A DNA stretch of 64,000 nt from Thermoproteota archaeon. GTDB taxonomy: Archaea; Thermoproteota; Thermoprotei_A; Sulfolobales; Ignisphaeraceae. A program made the position numbers and the translations under genes. The notes beneath the pieces are model-generated. The model had not been told where the DNA came from. It did not search any database and saw nothing but the letters and a program-made list of their open reading frames with translations. The stretch covers positions 1-64,000 of the forward strand of contig JAUQPB010000004.1 of the NCBI GenBank assembly GCA_030550585.1, in the 5' to 3' direction. Every line of letters begins with the position of its first letter. Positions within the stretch are counted from its first letter, which is position 1. Below, in pieces: positions 1 to 8,168 of the stretch.

Positions 1-112
1 ATGTTGTGGTTTCTACATAGTTTGTTTAATAATTTGGTTTTCTTTGGTGCTGTTCTGTGATGTTGATTAAGGATAACTGGTTTTGTCATCTTTTTCGCAA
101 TTCTGTCTTTGG

Positions 113-1324
113 CTAGGTTTGGTGGTGGGCACTCTTGGGTTTGTTTATGTATTTAGATAGTTGTTCTATGTATTTGAAGCCGTGGTCTGGGAATATCAGG
201 ATGTGGTCTCCTTCGTCTAGCTCCCCTTTTTCTACGAGTTTTCTGTATGCCATGTACACTGCTCCGCTGCTCAGCCCTATCAATATGCCATCTCTTCTAG
301 CAACCTCTATAACGCCTTCGGCAGCCTCATCGGGTGTAACATCCATTACACCGTCTATCTCTACGTGGTGTATCCACTTCATGCCGCTTTCGATTCTTCT
401 GATTCCTTGGATTGTTGTTCCCTGTGCAGGTACAACTCCGTAGATTTTGATTTCTCTGAATCTGTTCTTGAAGTATAGGGCTATAGCTGACATGTGTCCT
501 GATGTACCCAAACCCCCTATTATGGCCTTGGGCTTTATCCCAGCTTCTCTTATCTGGAGTTCGAGTTCTTTAGCTGTGTATCTGAGGTGCACCTCGAAGT
601 TTGCATCGTTGTAGAACTGGTTTAGGTGTATAGCGCCCTCGGTCTTTGCAATAGCCTCGACCTCATCTATGAGGTCTACTGTCAATGGCTTTGGGGATCT
701 GACAACCTCTGCACCGAAGATTTTTAGGAGGAGTTCTCCCGTTAGAGAAACTGTTGACGGTATGTATGCTCTGAGCTTGGAGTTGTGGATGTTGCACATA
801 GCGGCTATGGCAAGCCCTGTATTCGTCGATGTGGATTCGACCAAAAGGCCTAGCTGAAAGCTGCCAAGCTTTTCAGCAGCCTTTCTATACATATACCAGC
901 CAATCCTATCCTTAACACTCATACTCCAAGGGTTGAAGCCCTCTAGCTTAGCCCACACAATCCTGCCAGCAACAGAAGACCTTGGCAACCTCACTAATGG
1001 TGTTGGCCAATTTCTGTAGAGAAGCTCTTCAGTATCTGCAAAAACTCTGTATCTACTCGGATTGATTTCGTCGAAAAAGCCCAGTTTTTCAAGAGGGACA
1101 AAAGTGTTTTCTGCAAAGCCGCGTGATACAGGTATGTATCTAACCCCCAGCTTCTTTAGAGCAATGCACAGCTTAGCATTTTCAACAGCCCTCTCACTAT
1201 TAACCTCGACAGCCACTGTCTTGTCGACACCACCTCTTCTAAGAATCTCGCTTACAATAGCTATAAACTCTTCGAGTTCTAATCTATCATCACAAACTAC
1301 TTTATCGACATCTTCTAAATACAC
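113..1324 (-). CDS. O-phosphoserine sulfhydrylase-type cysteine synthase
   Basis: PLP-dependent fold-type II enzyme predicted to make cysteine from O-phosphoserine (or O-acetylserine) and sulfide. The PLP lysine is K138 in the SVKDR motif, STSTNTG (165-170) is the substrate/phosphate loop, and GGLGTSGHMSA is a glycine-rich cofactor loop. The stretches NQFYNDANFE and PAQGTTIQGIRR closely recall the Aeropyrum pernix O-phosphoserine sulfhydrylase, which has a similar length (about 390 aa) and an equivalent extra N-terminal domain (here residues 1-100). The start is GTG at 1324; a TATA-like CTTTTATCC on the reverse strand lies about 30 nt upstream. It faces the iscU operon, so cysteine made here could feed the desulfurase. 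Confidence 0.9.
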   Translation of the reverse strand: MYLEDVDKVVCDDRLELEEFIAIVSEILRRGGVDKTVAVEVNSERAVENAKLCIALKKLGVRYIPVSRGFAENTFVPLEKLGFFDEINPSRYRVFADTEELLYRNWPTPLVRLPRSSVAGRIVWAKLEGFNPWSMSVKDRIGWYMYRKAAEKLGSFQLGLLVESTSTNTGLAIAAMCNIHNSKLRAYIPSTVSLTGELLLKIFGAEVVRSPKPLTVDLIDEVEAIAKTEGAIHLNQFYNDANFEVHLRYTAKELELQIREAGIKPKAIIGGLGTSGHMSAIALYFKNRFREIKIYGVVPAQGTTIQGIRRIESGMKWIHHVEIDGVMDVTPDEAAEGVIEVARRDGILIGLSSGAVYMAYRKLVEKGELDEGDHILIFPDHGFKYIEQLSKYINKPKSAHHQT

Positions 1325-1514
1325 AAACTTTGATCACCAATAACACTGTTAATGGATCAGGGATAAAAGCTTTTTGGCTTAAACATTGAGACACGAATTG
1401 TGTGGTCGCAACACATGCAAACGTGGTATTCTATTTTAAAACTATATATTGCTAAGGTGTTCTGTAGCTTGGCAAATGACTAAATATAGTCGGCAATGTC
1501 TTCACATAGACAAA

Positions 1515-1522
1515 CTTTATAT
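1515..1522 (+). promoter_or_regulatory. TATA box of the iscU operon
   Basis: The sequence CTTTATAT sits about 25 nt upstream of the cluster of possible iscU starts (ATG 1540, TTG 1546, GTG 1549, TTG 1558). Archaeal transcription normally begins 24-27 nt downstream of the TATA centre, so the mRNA would be leaderless or nearly so. That makes one of the later starts more likely than 1540. Placement is by inspection only. Confidence 0.45.
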
Positions 1523-1539
1523 TCCTATTTTGTATAAAT

Positions 1540-2076
1540 ATGTTATTGGTGTTTAGATTGAGTAGCAGAATACCCTTGCCATATAGCCCAAAAGTGCTAG
1601 AAATATTCAGAAATCCGAGAAATCTTGGGCCACTAGAAGATGCTAATGTTGTTGAAATGGCTGGTAGCCCTGCATGCGGAGATATGATAAGGCTCTATCT
1701 AAAAATTGTTCATAGAGATGATGGTGACTATATCGAGAAGGCTTCTTTTGAAAGCTATGGGTGTGCAGCAAACATTGCTGCTGCAAGTATTTTAACTGAT
1801 ATGATTATAGGTAAGAAGGTTGAGGATGCCTGGAAAATATCGTGGAAACAGATATCAGATGAGCTTGGAGGTCTCCCACCAATAAAATACCACTGTAGCA
1901 TTCTTGCTGTAGGAGCTTTGAAGAGGGGTATAAGGGCTTATTATAAGCAGATTGGCTATAACCCGCCGTGGCTTCCAAAGGATTTGACTGTTGAGGAGAG
2001 GCAGGTTCTCGAGGAAGAGGAGATGATGGAGAGGTACTATAAAGCAATGAAAGCTCTGGGTGGTGGAAGCCGATGA
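1540..2076 (+). CDS. iscU: IscU/SufU-type Fe-S cluster scaffold protein
   Basis: Scaffold on which [2Fe-2S]/[4Fe-4S] clusters are assembled from desulfurase-derived sulfur. The three conserved cysteines are present: GSPACGD (C46, followed by the conserved D48), YGCAAN (C75) and YHCSIL (C119). The fold begins at PYSPKVLEIF, so the first 12 or so residues may not be translated; GTG 1549 or TTG 1558 fit the TATA box better. A charged tail of about 45 residues follows the core. The stop overlaps the start of the next gene by 4 nt (ATGA), which implies translational coupling in an iscU, TusA-like, iscS, regulator operon. Confidence 0.92.
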   Translation: MLLVFRLSSRIPLPYSPKVLEIFRNPRNLGPLEDANVVEMAGSPACGDMIRLYLKIVHRDDGDYIEKASFESYGCAANIAAASILTDMIIGKKVEDAWKISWKQISDELGGLPPIKYHCSILAVGALKRGIRAYYKQIGYNPPWLPKDLTVEERQVLEEEEMMERYYKAMKALGGGSR

Positions 2077-2321
2077 GAGAAATCGACTTGAGATATGTTC
2101 CAGCGTCATGCACATCACACCCAGTTATAGTCCTAGCCAATACCCTCAAGGATCTGGAGAGAGAAGGGGTTGAGAAATTCAAGCTCATTTTCAATGTTGA
2201 TGACATTCCCGTTAACGCCATAAAGTTCTTTCTATCTAAACATGGTTATTGTGTCGAGGAGGAGAGGCCTTTAGACAATAAATCAATGTCTGTTCTAGCC
2301 AGTAGATGTGGGAAGGGATGA
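2073..2321 (+). CDS. small TusA/SirA-like protein in isc operon (putative)
   Basis: An 82-residue protein between scaffold and desulfurase genes, overlapping iscU by 4 nt and iscS by a few nt. The layout (DLRYVPASCTSHP, then a helix, a strand ending FNVDDIP, a helix, and a final strand) resembles the beta-alpha-beta-alpha-beta fold of TusA/SirA sulfur carriers. Residue C13 is near, but not exactly at, the usual Cys-Pro position. A sulfur-relay role is therefore inferred mainly from fold impression and position. It could equally be an Fe-S assembly accessory protein of unknown type. It is certainly translated in this operon context if overlaps are a guide. Confidence 0.65.
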   Translation: MREIDLRYVPASCTSHPVIVLANTLKDLEREGVEKFKLIFNVDDIPVNAIKFFLSKHGYCVEEERPLDNKSMSVLASRCGKG

Positions 2322-3547
2322 TGTCTATAGCTCAAAAAGTTAGAGAGCTTTTGAAGTCCCATGGAACCCCCTCTAAAGAAGTCTACTTTGATTTAGAGAA
2401 CAGTGGTTTTGTTCCACAAGAAGTTGTTGAGGCTATGATGCCATACTTTAATAGAATTGGCTATGGACATCCATCAATAACGCATAAACCTGGTTGGGAA
2501 GCGCTTGAGGTTGTGTATGAAACTAAAGAGTTATTGGGCAAGACTATAGGTGCTTCAGACCCAGATGAAATAGTGTTTACACATAGTGGCACAGAGGCAA
2601 ATAACTTAGCCATACTGGGCTATCTTCTGAAGAATAGGGGTAGAAAAGGCAAGGTTGTTGTATCTTCAATCGAGCATCTAAGCGTTATATTTCCAGCTCA
2701 ATTCGCTTCAGAGCTATTTGGATTCAAAACAGTTTTGGTGCCTGTAGACAGCGAGGGCTTTGTTGATCCAGAGCTATTCAAATTGTATGTAGATAAGGAG
2801 ACTGTTTTTGTCAGTATTCAAATGGTTAACCATGAAATTGGGACTATACAAAAACTGAAAGAGTTGATCGATATAGCAAAAAGCGCTAACCCCGATATAG
2901 TTTTCCACACAGATGCTGTTGATGCCTATGGGTGGATACCAATAGATGTTAAGAAACTTGGAGTTGATATGCTTACAATCAGTAGCCACAAGATTCATGG
3001 ACCTAGAGGAGTAGGAGCATTGTACATTAGAAAAGGTGTAGAGGTTGAGCCCCCGATAAAAGGGCAACTAAGTGTTGAGAAGAACTGGCCCGGCGTTGAA
3101 AATGTTCCACTTATAGCAGGTTTTAAGAAAGCCATTGAGATAATGTTTAGCAACTTCGATTACAGAGTTGAATATGTTAGAAAACTTAGAGACAAACTTA
3201 TAAAGGGGATAACATCTTCAGTACCACACACAATAATCAATGGGCCTCTAAACGAATACAGAGTTGCAAATAATGTCAATGTAAGCTTTTTATTCATAGA
3301 GGGAGAGGCTCTAACAGTTGAGCTAAGTCTACATGGAGTCTATGTATCTAGTGGAAGTGCGTGTTCAAGTAGGGTTTTAGAGCCAAGCCATGTTCTATTG
3401 GCTATTGGGAGAAAACATGAGGAGGCGCATGGGAGTATACTATTCAAGTTATCTCATTACCACAGAGAAGAGGATATCGATTACGCATTAGAGGTTATAC
3501 CAAAAGCTGTTGAGAGGCTTAGGAAAATAAGTGCATGGAAACAGTAA
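2318..3547 (+). CDS. iscS: cysteine desulfurase, IscS/NifS family
   Basis: PLP enzyme that removes sulfur from cysteine and passes it on as persulfide. Visible motifs: HSGTEANN (PLP phosphate binding), SSIEH (ring-stacking His), HTDAVDAYG (Asp to the pyridine nitrogen), SSHKIHGPRG (Schiff-base Lys) and the mobile-loop catalytic cysteine in SSGSACSS. Length (about 409 aa) is normal for the family. ATG 2318 or ATG 2321 is preferred over an in-frame ATG at 2306, because the purine-rich GGAAGGG (2311-2317) lies just upstream and the previous stop overlaps here. Third gene of the Fe-S operon. Confidence 0.93.
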   Translation: MMSIAQKVRELLKSHGTPSKEVYFDLENSGFVPQEVVEAMMPYFNRIGYGHPSITHKPGWEALEVVYETKELLGKTIGASDPDEIVFTHSGTEANNLAILGYLLKNRGRKGKVVVSSIEHLSVIFPAQFASELFGFKTVLVPVDSEGFVDPELFKLYVDKETVFVSIQMVNHEIGTIQKLKELIDIAKSANPDIVFHTDAVDAYGWIPIDVKKLGVDMLTISSHKIHGPRGVGALYIRKGVEVEPPIKGQLSVEKNWPGVENVPLIAGFKKAIEIMFSNFDYRVEYVRKLRDKLIKGITSSVPHTIINGPLNEYRVANNVNVSFLFIEGEALTVELSLHGVYVSSGSACSSRVLEPSHVLLAIGRKHEEAHGSILFKLSHYHREEDIDYALEVIPKAVERLRKISAWKQ

Positions 3548-3553
3548 AGCGAG

Positions 3554-3904
3554 TTGATGAAAATGATCAAAAAGTCTTTTTGTGAAGAATTCATAAAGAG
3601 ATACTCAACAACTCTAAGAATTGCAATAGCCCTGAACCTTGTCAAAAAATACAATATGTCCCAATTTCAGGCATCAAAAATAACTGGGATTCCACAACCG
3701 CTTCTCAACTACATCATAAATGGAAAGAGGAGGATACCAAGACTAGAAAAAATATTGAAAAACGCGCAAATGTCTTCGCTAGTAGACGAGTTTTCAACTA
3801 GGCTCATTAAAGGAGAGAATCTGGACATGTGTAACATATGCATAAGAGTAAGGGATGTGCTGGGAATCTCACATCCAATAACAGAAAAATCCGAAACCAG
3901 TTAA
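3554..3904 (+). CDS. XRE-type HTH regulator with CxxC motif (COG2522-like)
   Basis: A 116-residue protein starting TTG 3554 / ATG 3557, six nt after iscS. Residues 18-60 form a helix-turn-helix of the archaeal COG2522 kind (MSQFQASKITGIPQPLLNYI, then a basic NGKRR). The C-terminal part has MCNIC (C93, C96), and there is another cysteine near the N-terminus (C10), so it could bind an Fe-S cluster or zinc. Its position as the last gene of the Fe-S assembly operon suggests that it senses cluster or sulfur status and controls this operon. That role is inference. Confidence 0.8.
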   Translation: MMKMIKKSFCEEFIKRYSTTLRIAIALNLVKKYNMSQFQASKITGIPQPLLNYIINGKRRIPRLEKILKNAQMSSLVDEFSTRLIKGENLDMCNICIRVRDVLGISHPITEKSETS

Positions 3905-4204
3905 ATTTGCAAAATTCTATCTGCTTTTCACGAATTTGGATGATCTCTGGCTTCAAATCTTTTTCATATAGTGTCTTCATGATTTCGTTTAAATCTAAAT
4001 CTCTGAGGCATTACGGTTCATAGTCATTTGATTTTATCTCAACAAAGTTATTATTTATGAAAGCCTTGAGTTTTGCTATGCCTCTTCCACCCTTAACAAC
4101 CTTCCTACCCAAAGCTCCCTGATGTCAACCTCATATCCAAGCTCCTTCAGAATTTTAGCAAATACATTCTCACTCATTGCCTTCACGAGCTTTAACAAAA
4201 CCAT
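3905..4204 (-). pseudogene. decayed small gene, reverse strand, unknown family
   Basis: No intact gene fits here, but the reverse strand reads as protein if frames are switched. An ATG at 4204 opens MVLLKLVKAMSENVFAKIL and stops at 4076. A second frame covers about 4116 down to a TAA at 4011 (reads ALGRKVVKGGRGIAKLKAF and onward). A third covers about 4008 down to 3905 (LRDLDLNEIMKTLYEKDLK). Together they look like one protein of roughly 100 residues with two frame breaks. I do not recognise the family. The segment may extend into the 3' end of the HTH gene. Confidence 0.45.
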
Positions 4205-4346
4205 AAAACACATAGATTTGAATCACCAACGTTTTGAAACTTCTTGTCAGCATGTAAACACTAAATATAAATACAAGCTTGAGGTTAGCTTAATATAATT
4301 AATAATAAATAGAAGGTGATTTCATTCTGAATGAGGTGACTTTGAT

Positions 4347-4808
4347 ATGAGGATTATCATATTTAGGCATGGTGAAGCAGAAGAAAAAAGGCCTGGTATA
4401 AGCGATGAAGAGAGGAGACTTACGGAAAAAGGTAGGAAAGATGTTGAGTGTGTGGCTAAGGTATTGCCATGGAAACCTTCAATAATATTTACATCGCCTT
4501 TGATAAGAGCCGTTGAAACAGCTAAGATTGTGGCTAATATCCATGGATTAGAAGTTGTTGTTGATGATGCGCTTAGACCAGAGAAAACATCTCTTGAAGG
4601 TGTTAAAGAGCTTCAGCTAGTTGATGGAGCTGTACTTGTTGGTCATGCACCAAGCATAGAAAAACTTGTAAGCGAGTTAATTGGAGGAGGAAGCATAAAG
4701 CTTAGAGCAGGCTCTGCAACAGGGCTTGAGATAAAAGGTGTTTGTAGAGGGTGTGCAACATTGATATTTCTCATAACACCTGATATATGTAGCCAGGCAT
4801 TGACATGA
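4347..4808 (+). CDS. SixA-like histidine phosphatase
   Basis: Histidine phosphatase (phosphoglycerate mutase superfamily) of the short SixA type, 153 aa. FRHGE at the N-terminus carries the nucleophilic histidine (H8) and phosphate-binding arginine; TSPLIRAVETA supplies the second arginine and LVGHAPS the second histidine. SixA of bacteria dephosphorylates phosphohistidine on signalling proteins; the archaeal substrate is unknown. A strong ribosome binding site GAGGTGA (4333-4339) lies 7 nt before the ATG and fixes the start. It is transcribed alone, converging on the DHH gene. Confidence 0.88.
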   Translation: MRIIIFRHGEAEEKRPGISDEERRLTEKGRKDVECVAKVLPWKPSIIFTSPLIRAVETAKIVANIHGLEVVVDDALRPEKTSLEGVKELQLVDGAVLVGHAPSIEKLVSELIGGGSIKLRAGSATGLEIKGVCRGCATLIFLITPDICSQALT

Positions 4809-4875
4809 AATCGCTTTTCAGTAACGTAGCTAATTCTCTTATGGCCAGCTCTTTGCCTAGACTAAAAATATATTT

Positions 4876-5805
4876 CTAGATATGTTTTTCGATAATGTTT
4901 TCAACGTATTTCAATATAATATCGTTGTCTAGCATGCCAAGAATCTTTATGTGTATTGGGATATCTATCTTGGCTCCAGCAGCTGTTTTGTGGCCTCCGC
5001 CGCCGAGAGCAACAGCTATTTTTCTGACGTCGAAGCCTCTGCTCCTCAAGCTTATCTTACCACTTCTATCAACAACTATGGCTATGTCAGCACCTGCAAT
5101 ACTCATAACTCTTGAGGCTAGGATGCTGTTCTCAACCTTCTGGCTTTTGAGGGTGATGGCGACCCTGACCCCATTTTTCTCGAGTATTCTCGTCAAAGGT
5201 TTTTTGCTAAGCTCTTCAACCTCTTCTTCGAAACGCTTAACCACCTTATCCTCGAGCTCCTCTGTCCATATAACCCCTCTCGAAAGTGTTTCATATATAT
5301 GCAGCCTCCACTCATCCGTGTCCCCCCTCCTGATCAGCCTCATGAAAAATGGTGATAGTCTGTGGTCAAATCTCCAGAGGTCGGCTCCGCAAACAGCGTC
5401 TACAAGCTCTTTGACGAATGCCTGGTCTACTGGTCTAGTTGGTGTAACATATTTTGCGACAACACCCGTTGCACAAGTTGACCTGTCTATGAATAGCTTT
5501 GCACCGGTACCCACAACCCTTTTGATCCAATCATCTTCCCACACATGGTGGTCAAACCAAGTGATTTCAGCGCCTTTGCCGCGTAGAAGCTCGACAACAC
5601 CGGCGGCAAAATCTATGGTATCGGCATTTAAGCCGAGATCAAATATTGCTACATGCTTTGGCCTCTTCTTGTAGACTCTATACAAAGCTTTTTTGAGGTT
5701 ATACGGCTCTACAAAAACAACTTTGTGGTTGTCGCCAACAAGATATGTGTAGAGAGCTGCTGCCGCCACGCCATCGGCATCAGTATGGGTTATTAGATAG
5801 CTCAA
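4876..5805 (-). CDS. DHH/DHHA1 family phosphoesterase
   Basis: Member of the DHH superfamily (RecJ, NrnA, GdpP relatives), 309 aa. HTDADG (7-12) is the first metal-binding motif, FDLGLN the second and FDHHVW (84-89) the name-giving DHH motif. The C-terminal DHHA1 domain ends with GGGGHKTAAGA, the substrate-binding glycine loop. Such archaeal proteins act as manganese-dependent exonucleases on short DNA/RNA or as cyclic dinucleotide phosphodiesterases; the sequence alone does not tell which. There is no RecJ-type additional domain. Confidence 0.87.
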   Translation of the reverse strand: MSYLITHTDADGVAAAALYTYLVGDNHKVVFVEPYNLKKALYRVYKKRPKHVAIFDLGLNADTIDFAAGVVELLRGKGAEITWFDHHVWEDDWIKRVVGTGAKLFIDRSTCATGVVAKYVTPTRPVDQAFVKELVDAVCGADLWRFDHRLSPFFMRLIRRGDTDEWRLHIYETLSRGVIWTEELEDKVVKRFEEEVEELSKKPLTRILEKNGVRVAITLKSQKVENSILASRVMSIAGADIAIVVDRSGKISLRSRGFDVRKIAVALGGGGHKTAAGAKIDIPIHIKILGMLDNDIILKYVENIIEKHI

Positions 5806-5923
5806 ATCCTGGACCCTCCAAAAGATCCGAATTTGCTTGCCAGCTGATATTGTTTTGCTTTGTGAAAAGTATAGGTGGTAAAAAAGCTTGGTGTTTTGAA
5901 CAGATTCGGAAGGCTCTTGTAGT

Positions 5924-6928
5924 CTACTGGGTGTCGAGTACGAGCTGGCCCAACGGACTTCTATACTTAAGTTCTTTTAGAGCCTCATTAGCTTCTCTAA
6001 GTCTATAGAGCTTCACACTAGGTTTTACACCATATTTCGAAGCTATTTGAAGAGCCTCTCTAACATCTCTTCTAGTCACATTTGCAACGCTCTTCACCTC
6101 TCTCTCATGCCACAGCAAACTATATGGAAGCTTCTCAATGTCGCTCATATATATCTCAGCCAAAACAACTCTGCCACCCTTATCCACCTTTTTCAAAGCC
6201 TCTATGAACACCGATGAGACTGGTGCATAGACAATAGCTGCGTCAAGCGGCTTTGGAGGGCTCTCCTCTGTTTTCCCTGCCCAGTCAGCACCGTTTTCCA
6301 CAGCTTTGGATATTTTCCATGGGGAGCTTGTAAACACATATACTGTTAGACCTATCTTCTTAGCCATTTGGAGGACAAGGTGAGCGGCAGCGCCATAGCC
6401 GAAGAGGCCCAGAACACCATCTCCACGATCCAGAAGACCTGTGAGCTTCAAGGATCTATACCCGATAGACCCTGCACACATAAGTGGTGCAACATACTCA
6501 TCCTCTAAACCACTTGGTATAATATGCACAAAATCTGCTGGTGCAACCATATACTCTGCATACCCTCCATCAACACTGTAGCCGGTAAATAATGCATTGT
6601 CGCAGAGGTTCTCCAAACCTCTTCTACAATACTTGCAAACGCCACATGCCCTATAAAGCCATGGAACGCCAACCCTATCACCTTTCGAGACGTTGGAAAC
6701 CCTCTCACCAACCTCAACAACATATCCAACAACTTGGTGGCCTGGTATAACGGGGAGCTTCTTAGGGGGTAGTTCACCCTCGACAATATGGAGATCAGTT
6801 CTACAAACACCGCATTTGGAAATCTTGATCAGCACCTCATCTTCTCTAGGCTTTGGGATCTCAACATCTGTATACACAAGAGGGTTTTCGTCTACGGGCC
6901 CCGGCCTATAGAGCACCATTGCCTTCAT
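5924..6928 (-). CDS. zinc-dependent alcohol dehydrogenase (MDR family)
   Basis: Medium-chain dehydrogenase/reductase, 334 aa. The catalytic zinc site is indicated by CGVCRTDLH and PGHQVVG, the structural zinc by the four cysteines of CGVCKYCRRGLENLC, and the NAD(P) fold by GLFGYGAAAH (glycine-rich turn). The GYSVDGGYAEY segment is typical of the AdhA/cinnamyl alcohol dehydrogenase branch. It probably interconverts alcohols and aldehydes; the natural substrate is not evident. It lies 21 nt downstream of an unknown gene on the same strand and may share its transcript. Confidence 0.9.
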   Translation of the reverse strand: MKAMVLYRPGPVDENPLVYTDVEIPKPREDEVLIKISKCGVCRTDLHIVEGELPPKKLPVIPGHQVVGYVVEVGERVSNVSKGDRVGVPWLYRACGVCKYCRRGLENLCDNALFTGYSVDGGYAEYMVAPADFVHIIPSGLEDEYVAPLMCAGSIGYRSLKLTGLLDRGDGVLGLFGYGAAAHLVLQMAKKIGLTVYVFTSSPWKISKAVENGADWAGKTEESPPKPLDAAIVYAPVSSVFIEALKKVDKGGRVVLAEIYMSDIEKLPYSLLWHEREVKSVANVTRRDVREALQIASKYGVKPSVKLYRLREANEALKELKYRSPLGQLVLDTQ

Positions 6929-6949
6929 AAAACAAGGCCCATAGCAACT

Positions 6950-7555
6950 CTAGCTTCTAGGGCTAAAAAATGTTCTACTAATAGCATCTGCCATAGCTTC
7001 TAAATCGTTGATGGAAGCCCCGCTTTTCCTGGCAGCATCTAAAAGCCTTTTGTCTGATCTGTATACATTGCATAGACTAGCAATGTATTTAACGTCTTTC
7101 AGTCTAATCGGCTCTACATCGAATATGTGCACCTCTCTACAATAGCTCTTAACAGAGCCAAGCTCATATCTTTCAAACTCACCCCACACATCTCTGGCGA
7201 ATATTGCAACTGGTGTTGGGCTCCAAACAGTATTTGGTATTGCAAGCCCCCTTCTCTTAAAGATTCTAACAAGAAGATCTGTATACACCTTCTCAGAGTT
7301 TTCACATTTAGCTATAAACGCTTTTAGTTTGTTCCCCACCCCCAGCAACAGTATATCCCCACCCCTCCTCTCAACAACCATGGCGAAAGCCCTTGCAGTA
7401 TTGACATCATCGAATAAAACAATTCTGTTTGCCATTATAAACCCTCTGAATCTCTTCGAAGCGTAGAACTCTACCCACCTATAGAGCCTGCCAACAACAA
7501 TAGCTATAGCCTTAAATTTAGAGAAGATGCTTTCAGATGCGTCAACAGTCATCAT
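6950..7555 (-). CDS. hypothetical archaeal protein
   Basis: I do not recognise this protein (201 aa from the longest start). The region from MANRIVLFDDVNTARAFAMV (ATG 7435) onward looks like a soluble alpha/beta fold with alternating strands and helices. The preceding 40 residues are rich in basic and aromatic residues and may not be translated, so 7435 (about 161 aa) is an alternative start. Cysteines are scattered and show no metal-binding spacing. It sits between the TrmO-like gene and the alcohol dehydrogenase gene, all on the reverse strand. Confidence 0.65.
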   Translation of the reverse strand: MMTVDASESIFSKFKAIAIVVGRLYRWVEFYASKRFRGFIMANRIVLFDDVNTARAFAMVVERRGGDILLLGVGNKLKAFIAKCENSEKVYTDLLVRIFKRRGLAIPNTVWSPTPVAIFARDVWGEFERYELGSVKSYCREVHIFDVEPIRLKDVKYIASLCNVYRSDKRLLDAARKSGASINDLEAMADAISRTFFSPRS

Positions 7556-7612
7556 GCATCAGCTCGTGGAATAGTCATCACAGCTTGGTTGTGGAAGAGA
7601 AATAAAAACTGT

Positions 7613-8128
7613 TTACGGTTGTACATGTGTTTTCTTATCAATTATATCCTTCATCCATTTAGGAATTGAAAAATTGTCGATGTGTTTGTCGGGGGTATAC
7701 GGCTTTATGTCTATAACTGGAGTCTCGTTATAAAGATCTATCCCTTCCACAAATATCTTATTCCCATCGATTCTAACAAGCCTCGGAATCGAAATGGCTA
7801 TTGGATTGGGTCTATGCGGAGAATTCGATGCGAATACACCAACAGTTGGCAGGTTGTCTAGAGGCACACCAAATCTTCTTGCAAACCCTCTTTGCTTAAC
7901 CATCAACACCCTTCTTTGATCCTCTCCAACCTTGTGGAGATACGCCACCACTATGATATGCGAGTATTCATCTAGGCCTCTCAGCCCATCTACATAATCT
8001 GGAAGAATCTCTATAACGGCATCCACACCCTTCTCGGACTTCGAAACAAGTTCATCTGGATAACCATGCCTTACAACGCCAATAGGCTTTAAGATAATTG
8101 TGTATTCAGCCAGCCATCCTACGGTCAT
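7613..8128 (-). CDS. TrmO/TsaA-family (UPF0066) tRNA methyltransferase-like protein
   Basis: Beta-barrel protein of the TsaA-like/TrmO family, 171 aa. Family signatures are visible: the opening KPIGVVRHGYPDE, LDEYSHIIVV, VGVFASNSPHRPNPIAIS and LYNETPVIDIKPY. TrmO of E. coli uses S-adenosylmethionine to methylate N6-threonylcarbamoyladenosine at tRNA position 37. The archaeal members are shorter (no C-terminal extension) and their exact modification is less certain. The start may be internal, at a codon nearer EYTIILKPIG. Its stop is 57 nt from the next gene on the same strand. Confidence 0.88.
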   Translation of the reverse strand: MTVGWLAEYTIILKPIGVVRHGYPDELVSKSEKGVDAVIEILPDYVDGLRGLDEYSHIIVVAYLHKVGEDQRRVLMVKQRGFARRFGVPLDNLPTVGVFASNSPHRPNPIAISIPRLVRIDGNKIFVEGIDLYNETPVIDIKPYTPDKHIDNFSIPKWMKDIIDKKTHVQP

Positions 8129-8168
8129 TCTATCCGCCAGCTCACCTGTCTCATCATCAAAAATTTTG

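Noticed and set aside
1-89. Open frame on the reverse strand from ATG 89 to the window edge
   Set aside because: No ribosome binding site, low-complexity Lys/Asn-rich sequence, and too little of it is present to judge. It could still be the 5' end of a gene outside the window.
4895-5674. 259-codon open frame antisense to the DHH phosphoesterase gene
   Set aside because: It mirrors a real gene with intact catalytic motifs; the predicted product is Ser/Leu-rich without family features.
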